A stretch of DNA of 64,000 bases from Actinomycetaceae bacterium (GTDB lineage: Bacteria; Actinomycetota; Actinomycetes; Actinomycetales; Actinomycetaceae): positions 1-64,000 of the forward strand of contig JAUNVQ010000010.1 of the NCBI GenBank assembly GCA_030540715.1. Reading direction: 5' to 3'. The position numbers and the translations under genes are program-made. This document shows positions 54,601-61,451 of the stretch, piece after piece. The notes beneath the pieces are model-generated. The model searched no databases. It saw only the letters and a program-made list of their open reading frames with translations, and had not been told where the DNA came from. Position 1 is the stretch's first letter. Each line of letters begins with the position of its first letter.

Positions 54601-54708
54601 ACTCACACGAGCCGTTGTCATTCCCGGGTGAAGAACCGCCAACACCACTACCACACTCATAAGAATTCCAAGACCAGCAGCAGGCAAATGACGTTTAAGA
54701 CGACCCAT
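48691..54708 (-). CDS. Giant Ig-like/fibronectin type III surface protein
   Basis: A 2,005-residue envelope protein with one N-terminal membrane helix (about 10-30). An approximately 340-residue region with short beta repeats follows, resembling a propeller. Then come an acidic linker (EKDEKDNDDPDESREENEPE) and about ten tandem Ig/cadherin-like modules, each with an ND-x-DPDGD-type calcium loop. About five fibronectin type III modules follow (for example VQWVSGSAHGAPITSF and ATWPQTLSQGSPVTSY), and a C-terminal domain with two Cys. There is no sortase motif; anchoring is by the N-terminal helix. It is the first gene of the operon and corresponds to Fn3 of the bifidobacterial PFNA cluster, thought to mediate contact with the host or cytokines there. 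Confidence 0.88.
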   Translation of the reverse strand: MGRLKRHLPAAGLGILMSVVVVLAVLHPGMTTARVSLHDGGIWVTNKNKRLVGHLNYPSRTLDAGLRAASSDFGLSQHDSDVFVHDVASSTLAGLDVANVVLEQGTSMAGAIAYSHGGNRIGVLDTAQGRLFSLPVDSVEQFQPEAEKPDAQDLKKGVVATGVDGRVHAVSGVSHKLVSLIPQGVSTSVEENQIDVASDSQLAISSVGPLPVVLDTQSSLLYLPSGHKVQLQGENLRLQQPGPIADSVLVTSATHLFRIDLQSGAITKYAAQIKDSKDIQSGNPAAPVFFRGCAYSAWARTGIFLRLCGDSTAPMVIEAQQLASAQEPLFRTNRDIIVLNDVANGNVWLPDQKMVLVDSWDSVVANLEKDEKDNDDPDESREENEPERKEENQSPTAVDDSFGVRPGRATILPVLFNDLDPDGDVLVAKPVSEPEFGRIKEVRGGAMLQIEVPDEASGTTSFHYEANDGRGGTAQAKTTVTVHPWEHNAAPSQIRVPTVVLGAESKVVYNILPDWIDPDGDSIYVKSVSTDAQLGVNFREDGVVSIAHNGEKPGTVTVNVEVSDGKLSATGTMSVDIRAQGNIGPHANGDLVQAKAGEETTIHPLDNDTDANGDKLMLVSVGAPQGDASIVHDIHAGTVRFQAKDPGSYYMTYVVSDGPATASGVIRVDVVKSHKTAPPVAEDDTGMLPRGGQVIVDLTQNDSDPLGGVLVVQSVNLPQDSVLSVALVDQHLVRISALDDFDTAQEFTYTVSNGEATATAHVTVIPVDSVSFDDPPVAEPDSAKVRVNDIVGVNVLANDRSPSGSKLHVDSLLDGDVTTDLGTAFVSDNRVRFLAKNKTGTAKVTYTVYDTQGNKASAEVVFRITPMEVDTNSAPQPLDVEGRCLSGQKVVIPIPLDSIDHDGDSVYLLGLNSAATLGVAEVVGNSIHYSAGNGAVGTDSFTYLVEDRLGKRASGHVRVGIAPVPPTNQPPLAINDRVHVRPERSVAVSVVDNDVDPDGDELILKKGSVGSTDDALNLRQRDSRIVFKAPKQQGIYTASYQVSDGRGGTDNGLLTIQVSNDAPLAPPIARDDIVTADDVPHGATEFTVPVLANDDDPDGDVSKLKVTTSSSSASVDERNRINVKLSERRQIIVYTITDEDNLTSSAVIFVPALVGDGVAPRLDPTMIPAKVKAGTTLTIPLEDYVVVRKGRHPTLTQADKVSVQIGGSEKELVISDTQLVYAPPKTFSGNTAITFEVTDAASADDKDALTSTLTLPIKVKAAVNNPPLFRPTPIKVAADNTPVTVDLAAMVSDPEGEDPHSFSYKLVTGLKEVSTSLSGSQLTVTAPTKSKKGRLGNLKVEVSDAANSTRAEVPIEIVTSSQPPLQIADIEAEGFGGKSLEVDMADFVTNPFPGKELYFAARPQVFQGKAQTRTQGTKLFITPEPDFYGSVVVSVRMGDVTHDPLRERRGSVRISVVSQPQPPTNVVATATSDTSMTVQWVSGSAHGAPITSFTVRETTTGATQQCGGTQCVFHQLSQGHKYSFVVQATNRAGDSPWSQPSQPVLLDTAPDQPSEPVIQAGDSTLSATWPQTLSQGSPVTSYTVSLTSSTGVSKTKTVTKENVVFEGLSNGSVYQMRVQAHNASGKDSAWSPVSTAMPFGPPFSPRNVEATIETSTSTSSTARIVVMWDPPTTDNGKAVESYTVVSSRGERVTTQDRSASFNVPYSSSPVSFSVKATNEAGSSASVSSGQVRPLGKPGTPSVPTVRATGRSGEIRVSGIRGGQGQGWTRVSYQIATSSDPTWQTITGTSTTVYGVDGQAISVRVRAIGIIDGQIVPGKSSAASASVSPFGPPSIDQLEAVPTSSGEVQFTWSANGHGRPISVTASGDGPSGSLDAMSRHTVTGQPGQTKQMCLHVRQSESGKTADKCVSAQIPTPQQAAKIVKIDSKVVTIWTQGIKDSQVSNVSCWLIPASSSKDPAKNKVSGSLTDMLVYGGGEVTIHCDKQIPQDGSIEFDNGLRFDKYGIQ

Positions 54709-54780
54709 TATCCATCCTCACTGTTGCCTTCAGGGAATACCTTTATCTTATGTTACTGTTGTTGAGGACGAAAGATATGT

Positions 54781-57003
54781 TTACTCGTAGCTAAGGTACT
54801 TGAATTCTACGTATTCTTCGAATTGGTTGACAACATCATGAATAACCTGGTCTTTTGTATATCCCAAAATATCGTAGTTGTATTCTGAATCAGCAACTGA
54901 CACTTCAATGCGTGCCGTCGTGTCGCCCTCATGCCCCACAAAACCAACGTAGGCAAAACCCGTCACCTCGATAACTGATACCTGATAGTAAAAGGGATAT
55001 TCGTCATCTTTCACTACCAAATACATCATGTCATGAACAAAAGGTCCATCAGGGTCGGGATCCTGTTTCAGATATTCTCTGCCTTCTTCTTGATTCATCA
55101 ATACAGCATCTAAAGACTGCGCGCGAAGTTCTTCAACAATATCGCGTAAAGCAGGTTCCACTGTGTCAACCATTTCCTGTAGAGCCTGCGCTGGTGTTAC
55201 CACATCAATAGCCTTTGACAAGCGACGACGCCAATTTGCCGTACTACCATCATCAGAAGGTACACCACGCCCCGCATCAATATTTAATGCAGAACGCACC
55301 CGGACGTCATGAACATGACGTTCCTTCTTCAATGATTTCACCAAACCCGCCATCACCGCAATCAACACAAAAGAAAATGGAAGGCCCATAATGATTGTGG
55401 CATTAGTCAACGCATTAATACCGCCCACCACCAGCATACCTATTGTCAAAATACCCGTAATAACAGCCCAGAAAATTCGTGTCCACGCCCGGGCATCCTG
55501 GTGAGCATTTGGCAAAATCGAACAAAGATTAGCCATCACCAAAGCACCAGAATCAGCACTTGTCACATAAAACAGCAAACCAACAACTGTTGCTAGCCCC
55601 ACCAAGAACATCGGCGCAGGATATTGCTGAATTAACGTATAAAATCCACTTTCAGGAACCGATAGAGTTGTATCAGCCAATGTGTGATCACTATTTCGTA
55701 CGTAATCAATAGCAGAGTTACCGAAAAGCGAAATCCACATCAGAATGTAGAGGAAAGGAAAAATCAAGCAACCGAAAATAAACTCCCGCAAACGTCGCCC
55801 TCTGGAAATTCTTGCTAAAAACATCCCCACAAACGATGCCCAGGCCACCCACCATGCCCAAAAGAATAGTGTCCACCAGCTCATCCATTCAGACACATCG
55901 TAATAGGCCATCGTATCTAAAGTCATTGTGGGAAAACGTGAAATAAGGTCACCTATGTTCATTACCAGAGAGTTTATAAGGAACGCTGTTTTTCCCGTTA
56001 CCAAAATCCAGGCGGCCAATACCATCGCCAAAATAACGTTCAACTGTGATAACAAGCGGATCCCTCTGTTAATTCCCGTGGTCGCAGATACCAGCGAGAT
56101 AAGTACCGCAAGGATCGTCAAACTGATTTGAACCCCCAAACCCTGCGGTAGATGAAACAAAATGTTAAGCCCATAATTAAGTTGGGTTACGCCAATCCCC
56201 AGTGAGGTAGCGATCCCAAAAATAGTACCCAAAATTGCGGCGGAATCCACCGTATCGCCAATCGCGCCCTCCACCCTGCGCCCAATCAGTGGATAGAGGG
56301 CCGAACGCACAGCCAACGGTTTTTTCAAGCGATACGCAAAATAGGCTAAAGACATTCCCATCAGAGCATACATTGCCCACCCTGTAAGGCCATAATGAAA
56401 TAGAGTCCACACCACTGCTTGGCGCGCTGCCTCAACAGTTTCCCCCCTCCCATGAGGAGGATTACTATATTGCGCCAACGGTTCATACACCGAATAAAAC
56501 ATGACATCGGTACCGATCCCCGCGGCAAATAGCATTGATGCCCACGCGAAAGTGGAAAATTGCGGGCGCGAATGGTCAGGACCTAAACGCACATTACCAT
56601 AGCGTGAAAATGCTATAGCCAGCACAAACACTAAAATAACGGTACCGAGTAGAATATAGTAGGCCCCAAACCATCGTCCTACAAACGACACCCCCACGCC
56701 AATAACTTCTTCCACAGTTACCGGCATTGTAAGCGTCCATATACTCATCGCACTTAACGCCACAGCCGAACCAATGAACACCGAGTACCTCACGCGGACT
56801 TTATGTGGCCGACCTGCAGCATCACTTTTCATTGCTGCAGCTTTCAGGCGAGCCTGATGAATAAACTCTCTCAGGCTTTTCTTCCCATTAACACCCCGCC
56901 GCAGAGCAATACGTCCCTGTGAATCATCGTCATCCACTCCACGACTGTCATTGTCGGATGAATTCTTCACCGGTGAATCAGGGGCAGTGTTCCTGGTCAT
57001 CAT
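54781..57003 (-). CDS. BCCT-family transporter with C-terminal regulatory domain
   Basis: A 740-residue transporter. The core has twelve membrane helices (about 75-580) with the BCCT signature FFWAWWVAWASFVGMFLARISRG, in which the conserved Trp residues bind quaternary ammonium compounds, and the GIGVTQLNYGLN helix. The N-terminus is a charged 60-residue tail; the C-terminal 150 residues form a cytosolic domain ending in an acidic DY-x-YDILGY-x-K block, like BetT-type members. The substrate is likely betaine, choline or carnitine. ATG-ATG with AAGG upstream allows either start. The neighbouring fixX-fixC pair lies 92 nt upstream in the same direction. Confidence 0.93.
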   Translation of the reverse strand: MMTRNTAPDSPVKNSSDNDSRGVDDDDSQGRIALRRGVNGKKSLREFIHQARLKAAAMKSDAAGRPHKVRVRYSVFIGSAVALSAMSIWTLTMPVTVEEVIGVGVSFVGRWFGAYYILLGTVILVFVLAIAFSRYGNVRLGPDHSRPQFSTFAWASMLFAAGIGTDVMFYSVYEPLAQYSNPPHGRGETVEAARQAVVWTLFHYGLTGWAMYALMGMSLAYFAYRLKKPLAVRSALYPLIGRRVEGAIGDTVDSAAILGTIFGIATSLGIGVTQLNYGLNILFHLPQGLGVQISLTILAVLISLVSATTGINRGIRLLSQLNVILAMVLAAWILVTGKTAFLINSLVMNIGDLISRFPTMTLDTMAYYDVSEWMSWWTLFFWAWWVAWASFVGMFLARISRGRRLREFIFGCLIFPFLYILMWISLFGNSAIDYVRNSDHTLADTTLSVPESGFYTLIQQYPAPMFLVGLATVVGLLFYVTSADSGALVMANLCSILPNAHQDARAWTRIFWAVITGILTIGMLVVGGINALTNATIIMGLPFSFVLIAVMAGLVKSLKKERHVHDVRVRSALNIDAGRGVPSDDGSTANWRRRLSKAIDVVTPAQALQEMVDTVEPALRDIVEELRAQSLDAVLMNQEEGREYLKQDPDPDGPFVHDMMYLVVKDDEYPFYYQVSVIEVTGFAYVGFVGHEGDTTARIEVSVADSEYNYDILGYTKDQVIHDVVNQFEEYVEFKYLSYE

Positions 57004-57095
57004 AATCCTTCTTCGCTAACGACTGCTTCTTCTTGCACTGGCCACTCCATCATTGGAGCCAAGGAGATATGTTAGTCGCCGTCAGCGTGCCGCTT

Positions 57096-57512
57096 TTAGC
57101 CGTGACGGAACTCTATTCCTTTACCTCCACGTGGATAATGCCATGTCAGTACCCCAGGTGGGGCTACAGCACGGCAGGTTCCACATTCAAGACATGCAGC
57201 AAAGTCACTATGAATATTACCATCGTCATCCATGGAATAAACATGAGCTGGGCATACTTTAACCAAAACGGATCCGCAATGCGTAGCCTTCGCCTTTTCT
57301 TGATCGATACTAATATGAGAACAGCCTTCATCAGTTGAGTACCGGTTGACAGACAAGCGCTGGGTATGTCTGGCAAGCTGGTCAGCAATTGTTGGCTGCG
57401 ATACGGACTTTTCTTTGTCTCGTAACTGTGCGGTGGGACGTTGGACAGGTTTCTTCATCTGTGAAGAGGGCGAAACAGCAGGTGAGCCTTTTGGCTGGAC
57501 AGGATACGTCAT
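57096..57512 (-). CDS. fixX: FixX-like ferredoxin
   Basis: A 138-residue protein. The C-terminal half is a FixX-type 4Fe-4S ferredoxin: VCPAHVYSMDDDG, CLECGTCRAVAPPGV, then WHYPRGGKGIEFRHG. The four Cys (one in CPA, three in CLECGTC) match the E. coli FixX pattern. The N-terminal 60 residues are a basic Pro/Gln/Ser-rich extension not usual in FixX. The ATG overlaps the fixC stop as ATGA. It would pass electrons to or from the FixC flavoprotein. Confidence 0.9.
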   Translation of the reverse strand: MTYPVQPKGSPAVSPSSQMKKPVQRPTAQLRDKEKSVSQPTIADQLARHTQRLSVNRYSTDEGCSHISIDQEKAKATHCGSVLVKVCPAHVYSMDDDGNIHSDFAACLECGTCRAVAPPGVLTWHYPRGGKGIEFRHG

Positions 57513-58804
57513 AGAGATGTCATCCCCCCATACATATCGCGCACAAAATCGCTCACACTAAAAGGAGCATTCTTGAAAGCGTCAACTGCCAGATGTCGAA
57601 GCGGTGTTCGTGGTGTCAAATCATGGCAATAAATATTGTAAAGAATTGATGCAATAACGGGCCCATAATCATGATAAATACGGTCATTGTCGAAGAAACT
57701 AGGCGCATCGCGATATGTCAGCATATCTTGGCCAGCCCAAGAATCTTTGAATGCTTTTGGGTAACCAATAAGACCGCGCGCTGAATAGTCGCCGCTGTCA
57801 AGGGCTTGACAAATGCCTGTAGCCGCAGCTTGCGCACTAGCTGCCGCCAAATCCATTCCGCGGATAGTTAAGCCAGTGTTAAGAGTAAGACCAGCTGCAT
57901 CACCAACAGCTACAAAACCATCTTTCACCATTGGTTTAAGCATTGATAGGCCGCCTTCATTAACCATATGGCAACCATATTCCACCAATTCGCCACCCTG
58001 AAGAAGCTGTTGAATGTGATCATGCTGCACAAAATAATCATGAATGTCGCTGGACGAAAATCCACTTTTTGTTAAAGAATCTAAACGCAGCACCACACCA
58101 ATAGAAACCGTATCGCTATTAGTGTAAAGGAATCCACCGCCAGCAACACCGCGCGTGCAATCACCCACAAGAGCATAGGCAGCGCCCTGTTGCGAACTCA
58201 CATTGAAACGCTCATTGATTGTATCGCGTCCCAGTTTCCACAATGACTTTACCCCAACAGCCAGTTCGTGAGTCTCCTGGTCACGGCGCAGCCCTGCTTC
58301 GCGCGCCAAGAAAGAATTGACGCCTTCAGCCGACACTACGATACGTGCTGGAACCTCGTCTTCACCAACTTGAACGCCTGTAACCGCGCCCTTGCCATCA
58401 CGAAGAAGCGCATCAACTTTTGCTTCAGGCATATACATAACGCCCTCTTCTTCGGCCTGTTCAGCCAACCAACTATCAAGTTTGGCACGAAGCACAGATA
58501 CGGCATTTACTGGGGTAGCCAAGCGTTTATCACGATAATCCAAGCCAATATAAGAATCGGAGGTAAGAACACCTAAAGTATTGCGTGTGATAACACGTTC
58601 AATTGGGGCTTTATCAACAAAATCAGGAAAAATCTGTTCCATCACACGACAGTAAAATACTCCGCCCGACAGATTCTTATCCCCTGCCTGTTTACCGCGT
58701 TCAAGCAGGTAGACTTCTTTTCCTTCGCGGGCAAGAAGAATGGCTGTCAGCGTGCCAGCAATACCGGCCCCAACAACAACGACATCGCATAGTTCATCGT
58801 CCAT
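57509..58804 (-). CDS. fixC: FixC-like electron-transfer flavoprotein:quinone oxidoreductase
   Basis: A 431-residue flavoprotein. The FAD-binding Rossmann motif is at the N-terminus (VVVVGAGIAGTLTAILLA), followed by the geranylgeranyl-reductase-like substrate block, VSAEGVNSFLAREAG, and the second FAD-binding GFVAVGDAAGL segment. It lacks the fused ferredoxin of eukaryotic ETF-QO because FixX is separate. In E. coli and rhizobia, FixABCX bifurcates or transfers electrons from ETF to quinone or ferredoxin. FixA and FixB are not in the window. AGGAAGGAGGG lies upstream of the ATG. Confidence 0.92.
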   Translation of the reverse strand: MDDELCDVVVVGAGIAGTLTAILLAREGKEVYLLERGKQAGDKNLSGGVFYCRVMEQIFPDFVDKAPIERVITRNTLGVLTSDSYIGLDYRDKRLATPVNAVSVLRAKLDSWLAEQAEEEGVMYMPEAKVDALLRDGKGAVTGVQVGEDEVPARIVVSAEGVNSFLAREAGLRRDQETHELAVGVKSLWKLGRDTINERFNVSSQQGAAYALVGDCTRGVAGGGFLYTNSDTVSIGVVLRLDSLTKSGFSSSDIHDYFVQHDHIQQLLQGGELVEYGCHMVNEGGLSMLKPMVKDGFVAVGDAAGLTLNTGLTIRGMDLAAASAQAAATGICQALDSGDYSARGLIGYPKAFKDSWAGQDMLTYRDAPSFFDNDRIYHDYGPVIASILYNIYCHDLTPRTPLRHLAVDAFKNAPFSVSDFVRDMYGGMTSL

Positions 58805-58980
58805 AAGCCCTCCTTCCTATCAATTCCTCTCCAAGCAAGCACAGTGAAAAGCTACTTACCTGCAGTGATACAATTGTCTTCACCTATTTGGCTCCCGCAA
58901 TACACGGTGGCGCTACATCCTCTGGAAAAATCCCGAAGAAACAGGAACATCCTCACAATAGGTTTTGCAACACGTGCAGT

Positions 58981-60543
58981 CTAGTCGCGATTCTTCACCA
59001 GAGGGAACGTAATGGTCTCTCGAATACCCTGGCCAGTCAAAGCCATCAGCAGACGATCAATCCCCATGCCCATCCCCCCAGCAGGTGGCATTCCCTGTTC
59101 CATTGCTTCAATAAAGTCATGGTCAAGTTGCATTGCCTCGGGGTCGCCTTTGGCGGCTTCTAGAGACTGGGCTTCCAGGCGTTCACGCTGAATAACAGGA
59201 TCGATCAGCTCCGAATAGGCCGTAGCCAGCTCAAAGCCCCTTACATAAAGATCCCATTTTTCAACGACCCCAGGTTTCGTACGGTGGCCTCTGGTCAACG
59301 GCGACGTATCGACGGGATAATCGCGTACGAATGTTGGTGCCCACAGGTGGTTACCAACAGTTTCTTCCCAGAGTTCTTCCACGACTTTCCCGTGAAGGGC
59401 CGCGGGGTCAATCTCAATCTCATACTTATCGCACAGCTCCAACAGATGAGCCTTCGGCGTGTCAGGAGTAATCTGTTCACCAACGGCTTTCGACAGCGAC
59501 TCATACAGGTCAAGCTCATCCCACTCACCTGAGAGGTCATAGGTGGTGCCATCGGCAAGAGTAACAATTTCTGAGCCAAATGCGTCGCGAGCCGCCTTTT
59601 GGATGAACTCACGAGTAGTTCGTGCCATTTGGTCATAGTTTCCATATGCCTGATATGCTTCAAGCATTGTAAACTCCGGAGAATGCGAAGAATCTGCACC
59701 CTCGTTGCGGAAGTTGCGGTTGATTTCAAAGACCCTGTCGATCCCACCTACAACGCAGCGCTTTAAGAACAGTTCCGGGGCAATACGCAAGTAAAGCTCG
59801 GTATCGTAGGCGTTCATGTGGGTACTAAAGGGGCGTGCTGCTGCACCTCCGTGAAGAGTTTGCAGCATAGGCGTTTCAACCTCGATATAGCCGTGATCGT
59901 GGAAGTATTCTCGCAGCGAGCGCATGACTGCAGCGCGAACGCGCACCATTTTGCGGGCGTCTTCCCTCATGATCATATCCAAGTGACGTTTACGCACGCG
60001 CATTTCTTCACTCAGGCTGACCTCTTCGCCGTCCTCGTTGATAAAGGTTTTTGGTAATGGACGGATTGCTTTGGCTGCCATTGCCCAGGCGGGGGTGTCA
60101 TCATCTGCGCCAGGAATGGCAAATACCGATAGTTCCCCGCGTTTGGAAGCAATGACGCGTCCGTGGATAAACAGGTGGTCACCCAGGTCAGCCACTGCTT
60201 TAAACTCGGCAAGCGATTCCTTACCTACTTCATTAGCCGACAGCATTGCTTGAATACGTGTACCGTCACCCTGCTGCAACGCCACGAAACACAGCTTGCC
60301 CGTATTGCGCAAGAACATAATGCGTCCGGCAATGCCTACAATATCGTCTGTTTCTTCACCTGCAGCCAAACCTTCATGGCGTTGACGTACTTCAGCAATA
60401 GTTGCAGTGATAGGCAATTCTACGGGATAGGGATCGATGCCTGAATCAAGCATCTTTTGGCGCTTCTGTGAGCGCACACGGACTTGTTCCGGTAAATCAT
60501 CAGATGTCATATGCGGTTTCCGTTGGTCTTTATTCTTACTCAC
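58981..60543 (-). CDS. lysS: Lysyl-tRNA synthetase (class II)
   Basis: A 520-residue class II LysRS. It has an N-terminal OB-fold anticodon-binding domain (about 60-160) and a catalytic core with motif 1 near ETPMLQ, motif 2 FRNEGADSSHSPEFTMLEAY, and motif 3 GMGMGIDRLLMALTGQ. The GTG start (60543) has TAGGA upstream; an internal ATG (MTSDDLPEQ) is an alternative. The C-terminus is complete. It sits alone. Confidence 0.97.
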   Translation of the reverse strand: MSKNKDQRKPHMTSDDLPEQVRVRSQKRQKMLDSGIDPYPVELPITATIAEVRQRHEGLAAGEETDDIVGIAGRIMFLRNTGKLCFVALQQGDGTRIQAMLSANEVGKESLAEFKAVADLGDHLFIHGRVIASKRGELSVFAIPGADDDTPAWAMAAKAIRPLPKTFINEDGEEVSLSEEMRVRKRHLDMIMREDARKMVRVRAAVMRSLREYFHDHGYIEVETPMLQTLHGGAAARPFSTHMNAYDTELYLRIAPELFLKRCVVGGIDRVFEINRNFRNEGADSSHSPEFTMLEAYQAYGNYDQMARTTREFIQKAARDAFGSEIVTLADGTTYDLSGEWDELDLYESLSKAVGEQITPDTPKAHLLELCDKYEIEIDPAALHGKVVEELWEETVGNHLWAPTFVRDYPVDTSPLTRGHRTKPGVVEKWDLYVRGFELATAYSELIDPVIQRERLEAQSLEAAKGDPEAMQLDHDFIEAMEQGMPPAGGMGMGIDRLLMALTGQGIRETITFPLVKNRD

Positions 60544-60786
60544 TCTTCGTATCCTACCTGTTTCATTTCGTCTGGGCGAAACCGACGATCCTTTTCACAA
60601 TGCCATCCATGCGCTGAGTTGACACCAGACACACAACTGGAAGCAGGGTGGGTAGACGCCACGCGGGGCGTGACGTTCACCAGCACAATACCATCAACAC
60701 CGAAGATCTCCCCATGCTGGCCATAAGCGATGGCACTCCAATCGAAACTAGAGAAATGGAATAAAGCCCCCTCCCAAGTGGGGGTC

Positions 60787-61011
60787 GATCGTCCTCCACT
60801 GTAGCGTCTGAGCCATCCGGAGGGCGGGGAGAAATCCCCTATAGCGCATTATGCTTTTGCAGAAGGGCCCCACACGCGGGGGAGATCGTCCTCCACTGTA
60901 GCGTCTGAGCCATCCGGAGGGCGGGGAGAAATCCCCTATAGCGCATTATGCTTTTGCAGAAGGGCCCCACACGCGGGGGAGATCGTCCTCCACTGTAGCG
61001 TCTGAGCCATC
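60787..61011. repeat. 97-bp tandem direct repeat, 2.3 copies
   Basis: Copies start at 60787, 60884 and 60981 (the last is 31 bp long) at an exact 97-bp period with virtually no differences. Each unit contains GATCGTCCTCCACTGTAGCG, a GGGGAgaaaTCCCC hairpin, and the palindromic core CCCCACACGCGGGGGAGATC. The first copy is preceded by a related CCCCCTCCCAAGTGGGGGTC. Confidence 0.9.
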
Positions 61012-61054
61012 TGCGGAGAAAGATGCAATGTTACCAACATGAGTTTTTCCAGTG

Positions 61055-61150
61055 CGCACCACCTCCCACACGCGGGCGTAAAGACAGAGATCAGACGCAT
61101 ACACGGCTACAATGAGGCGACCTCTCCCACGCGCGGGGGTAGAAGTAAAT
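61055..61150. CRISPR. Possible degenerate type I-E-like CRISPR repeats, no cas genes
   Basis: Two related cores, CCTCCCACACGCGGGCGTA (about 61062) and CCTCTCCCACGCGCGGGGGTA (about 61121), are separated by 61 bp, which equals a 29-bp repeat plus 32-bp spacer of type I-E arrays. Both match the core in the preceding 97-bp units, whose period is not that of an array. The palindrome resembles I-E repeats. Divergence and the absence of cas genes make it at best a remnant. Confidence 0.25.
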
Positions 61151-61276
61151 CACAAGCCAAAAAAGCGAAGAAATCAACACAAAAACATCCACGCATGCAC
61201 CTCTACCCCCACAACACCCCGCCCAGAGCAGAGATAAGCGAATGACCCTGGCGCACACAAAACGGCAAATACGCGC

Positions 61277-61323
61277 ATCCGCTGTGAACCAGCGATGCCA
61301 TTAGGCATCCGGCCACAGCGGAT
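61277..61323. repeat. Long bipartite hairpin
   Basis: An outer perfect 10-bp stem (ATCCGCTGTG 61277-61286 with CACAGCGGAT 61314-61323) surrounds an inner GATGCC/GGCATC stem with an ATTA loop. There is no T tract. It lies past the end of the leftward surface-protein gene and may be a structured RNA or a processing site. Confidence 0.5.
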
Positions 61324-61451
61324 AACGCTTCCCCAAGTATTGTCTAGTGAGACAACACATCATATTCAAGATGGTGATGGGAACACCCTCTTGCGCTTTT
61401 AGGGAGCTTAGCCAGCGTACATAGTGGGGATGGGCACGCAGGCATTTCCTC

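Larger units (their letters stand above)
60544..61451. other. Long intergenic region with repeats and hairpins
   Basis: These 908 bp hold no gene I can support. They contain the lysS promoter region near 60544-60640, a 97-bp tandem repeat (60787-61011), two palindromic cores 61 bp apart (61055-61150) and a long hairpin (61277-61323). Confidence 0.6.

Noticed and set aside
57004..57095. Mini open frame of 17 codons before the BCCT gene
   Set aside because: Ends overlapping the BCCT start but has no clear ribosome binding site; a leader peptide cannot be supported.
60764..61150. A functional CRISPR array
   Set aside because: The 97-bp period, the near identity of whole units including supposed spacers and the lack of cas genes do not fit; only a remnant is considered.
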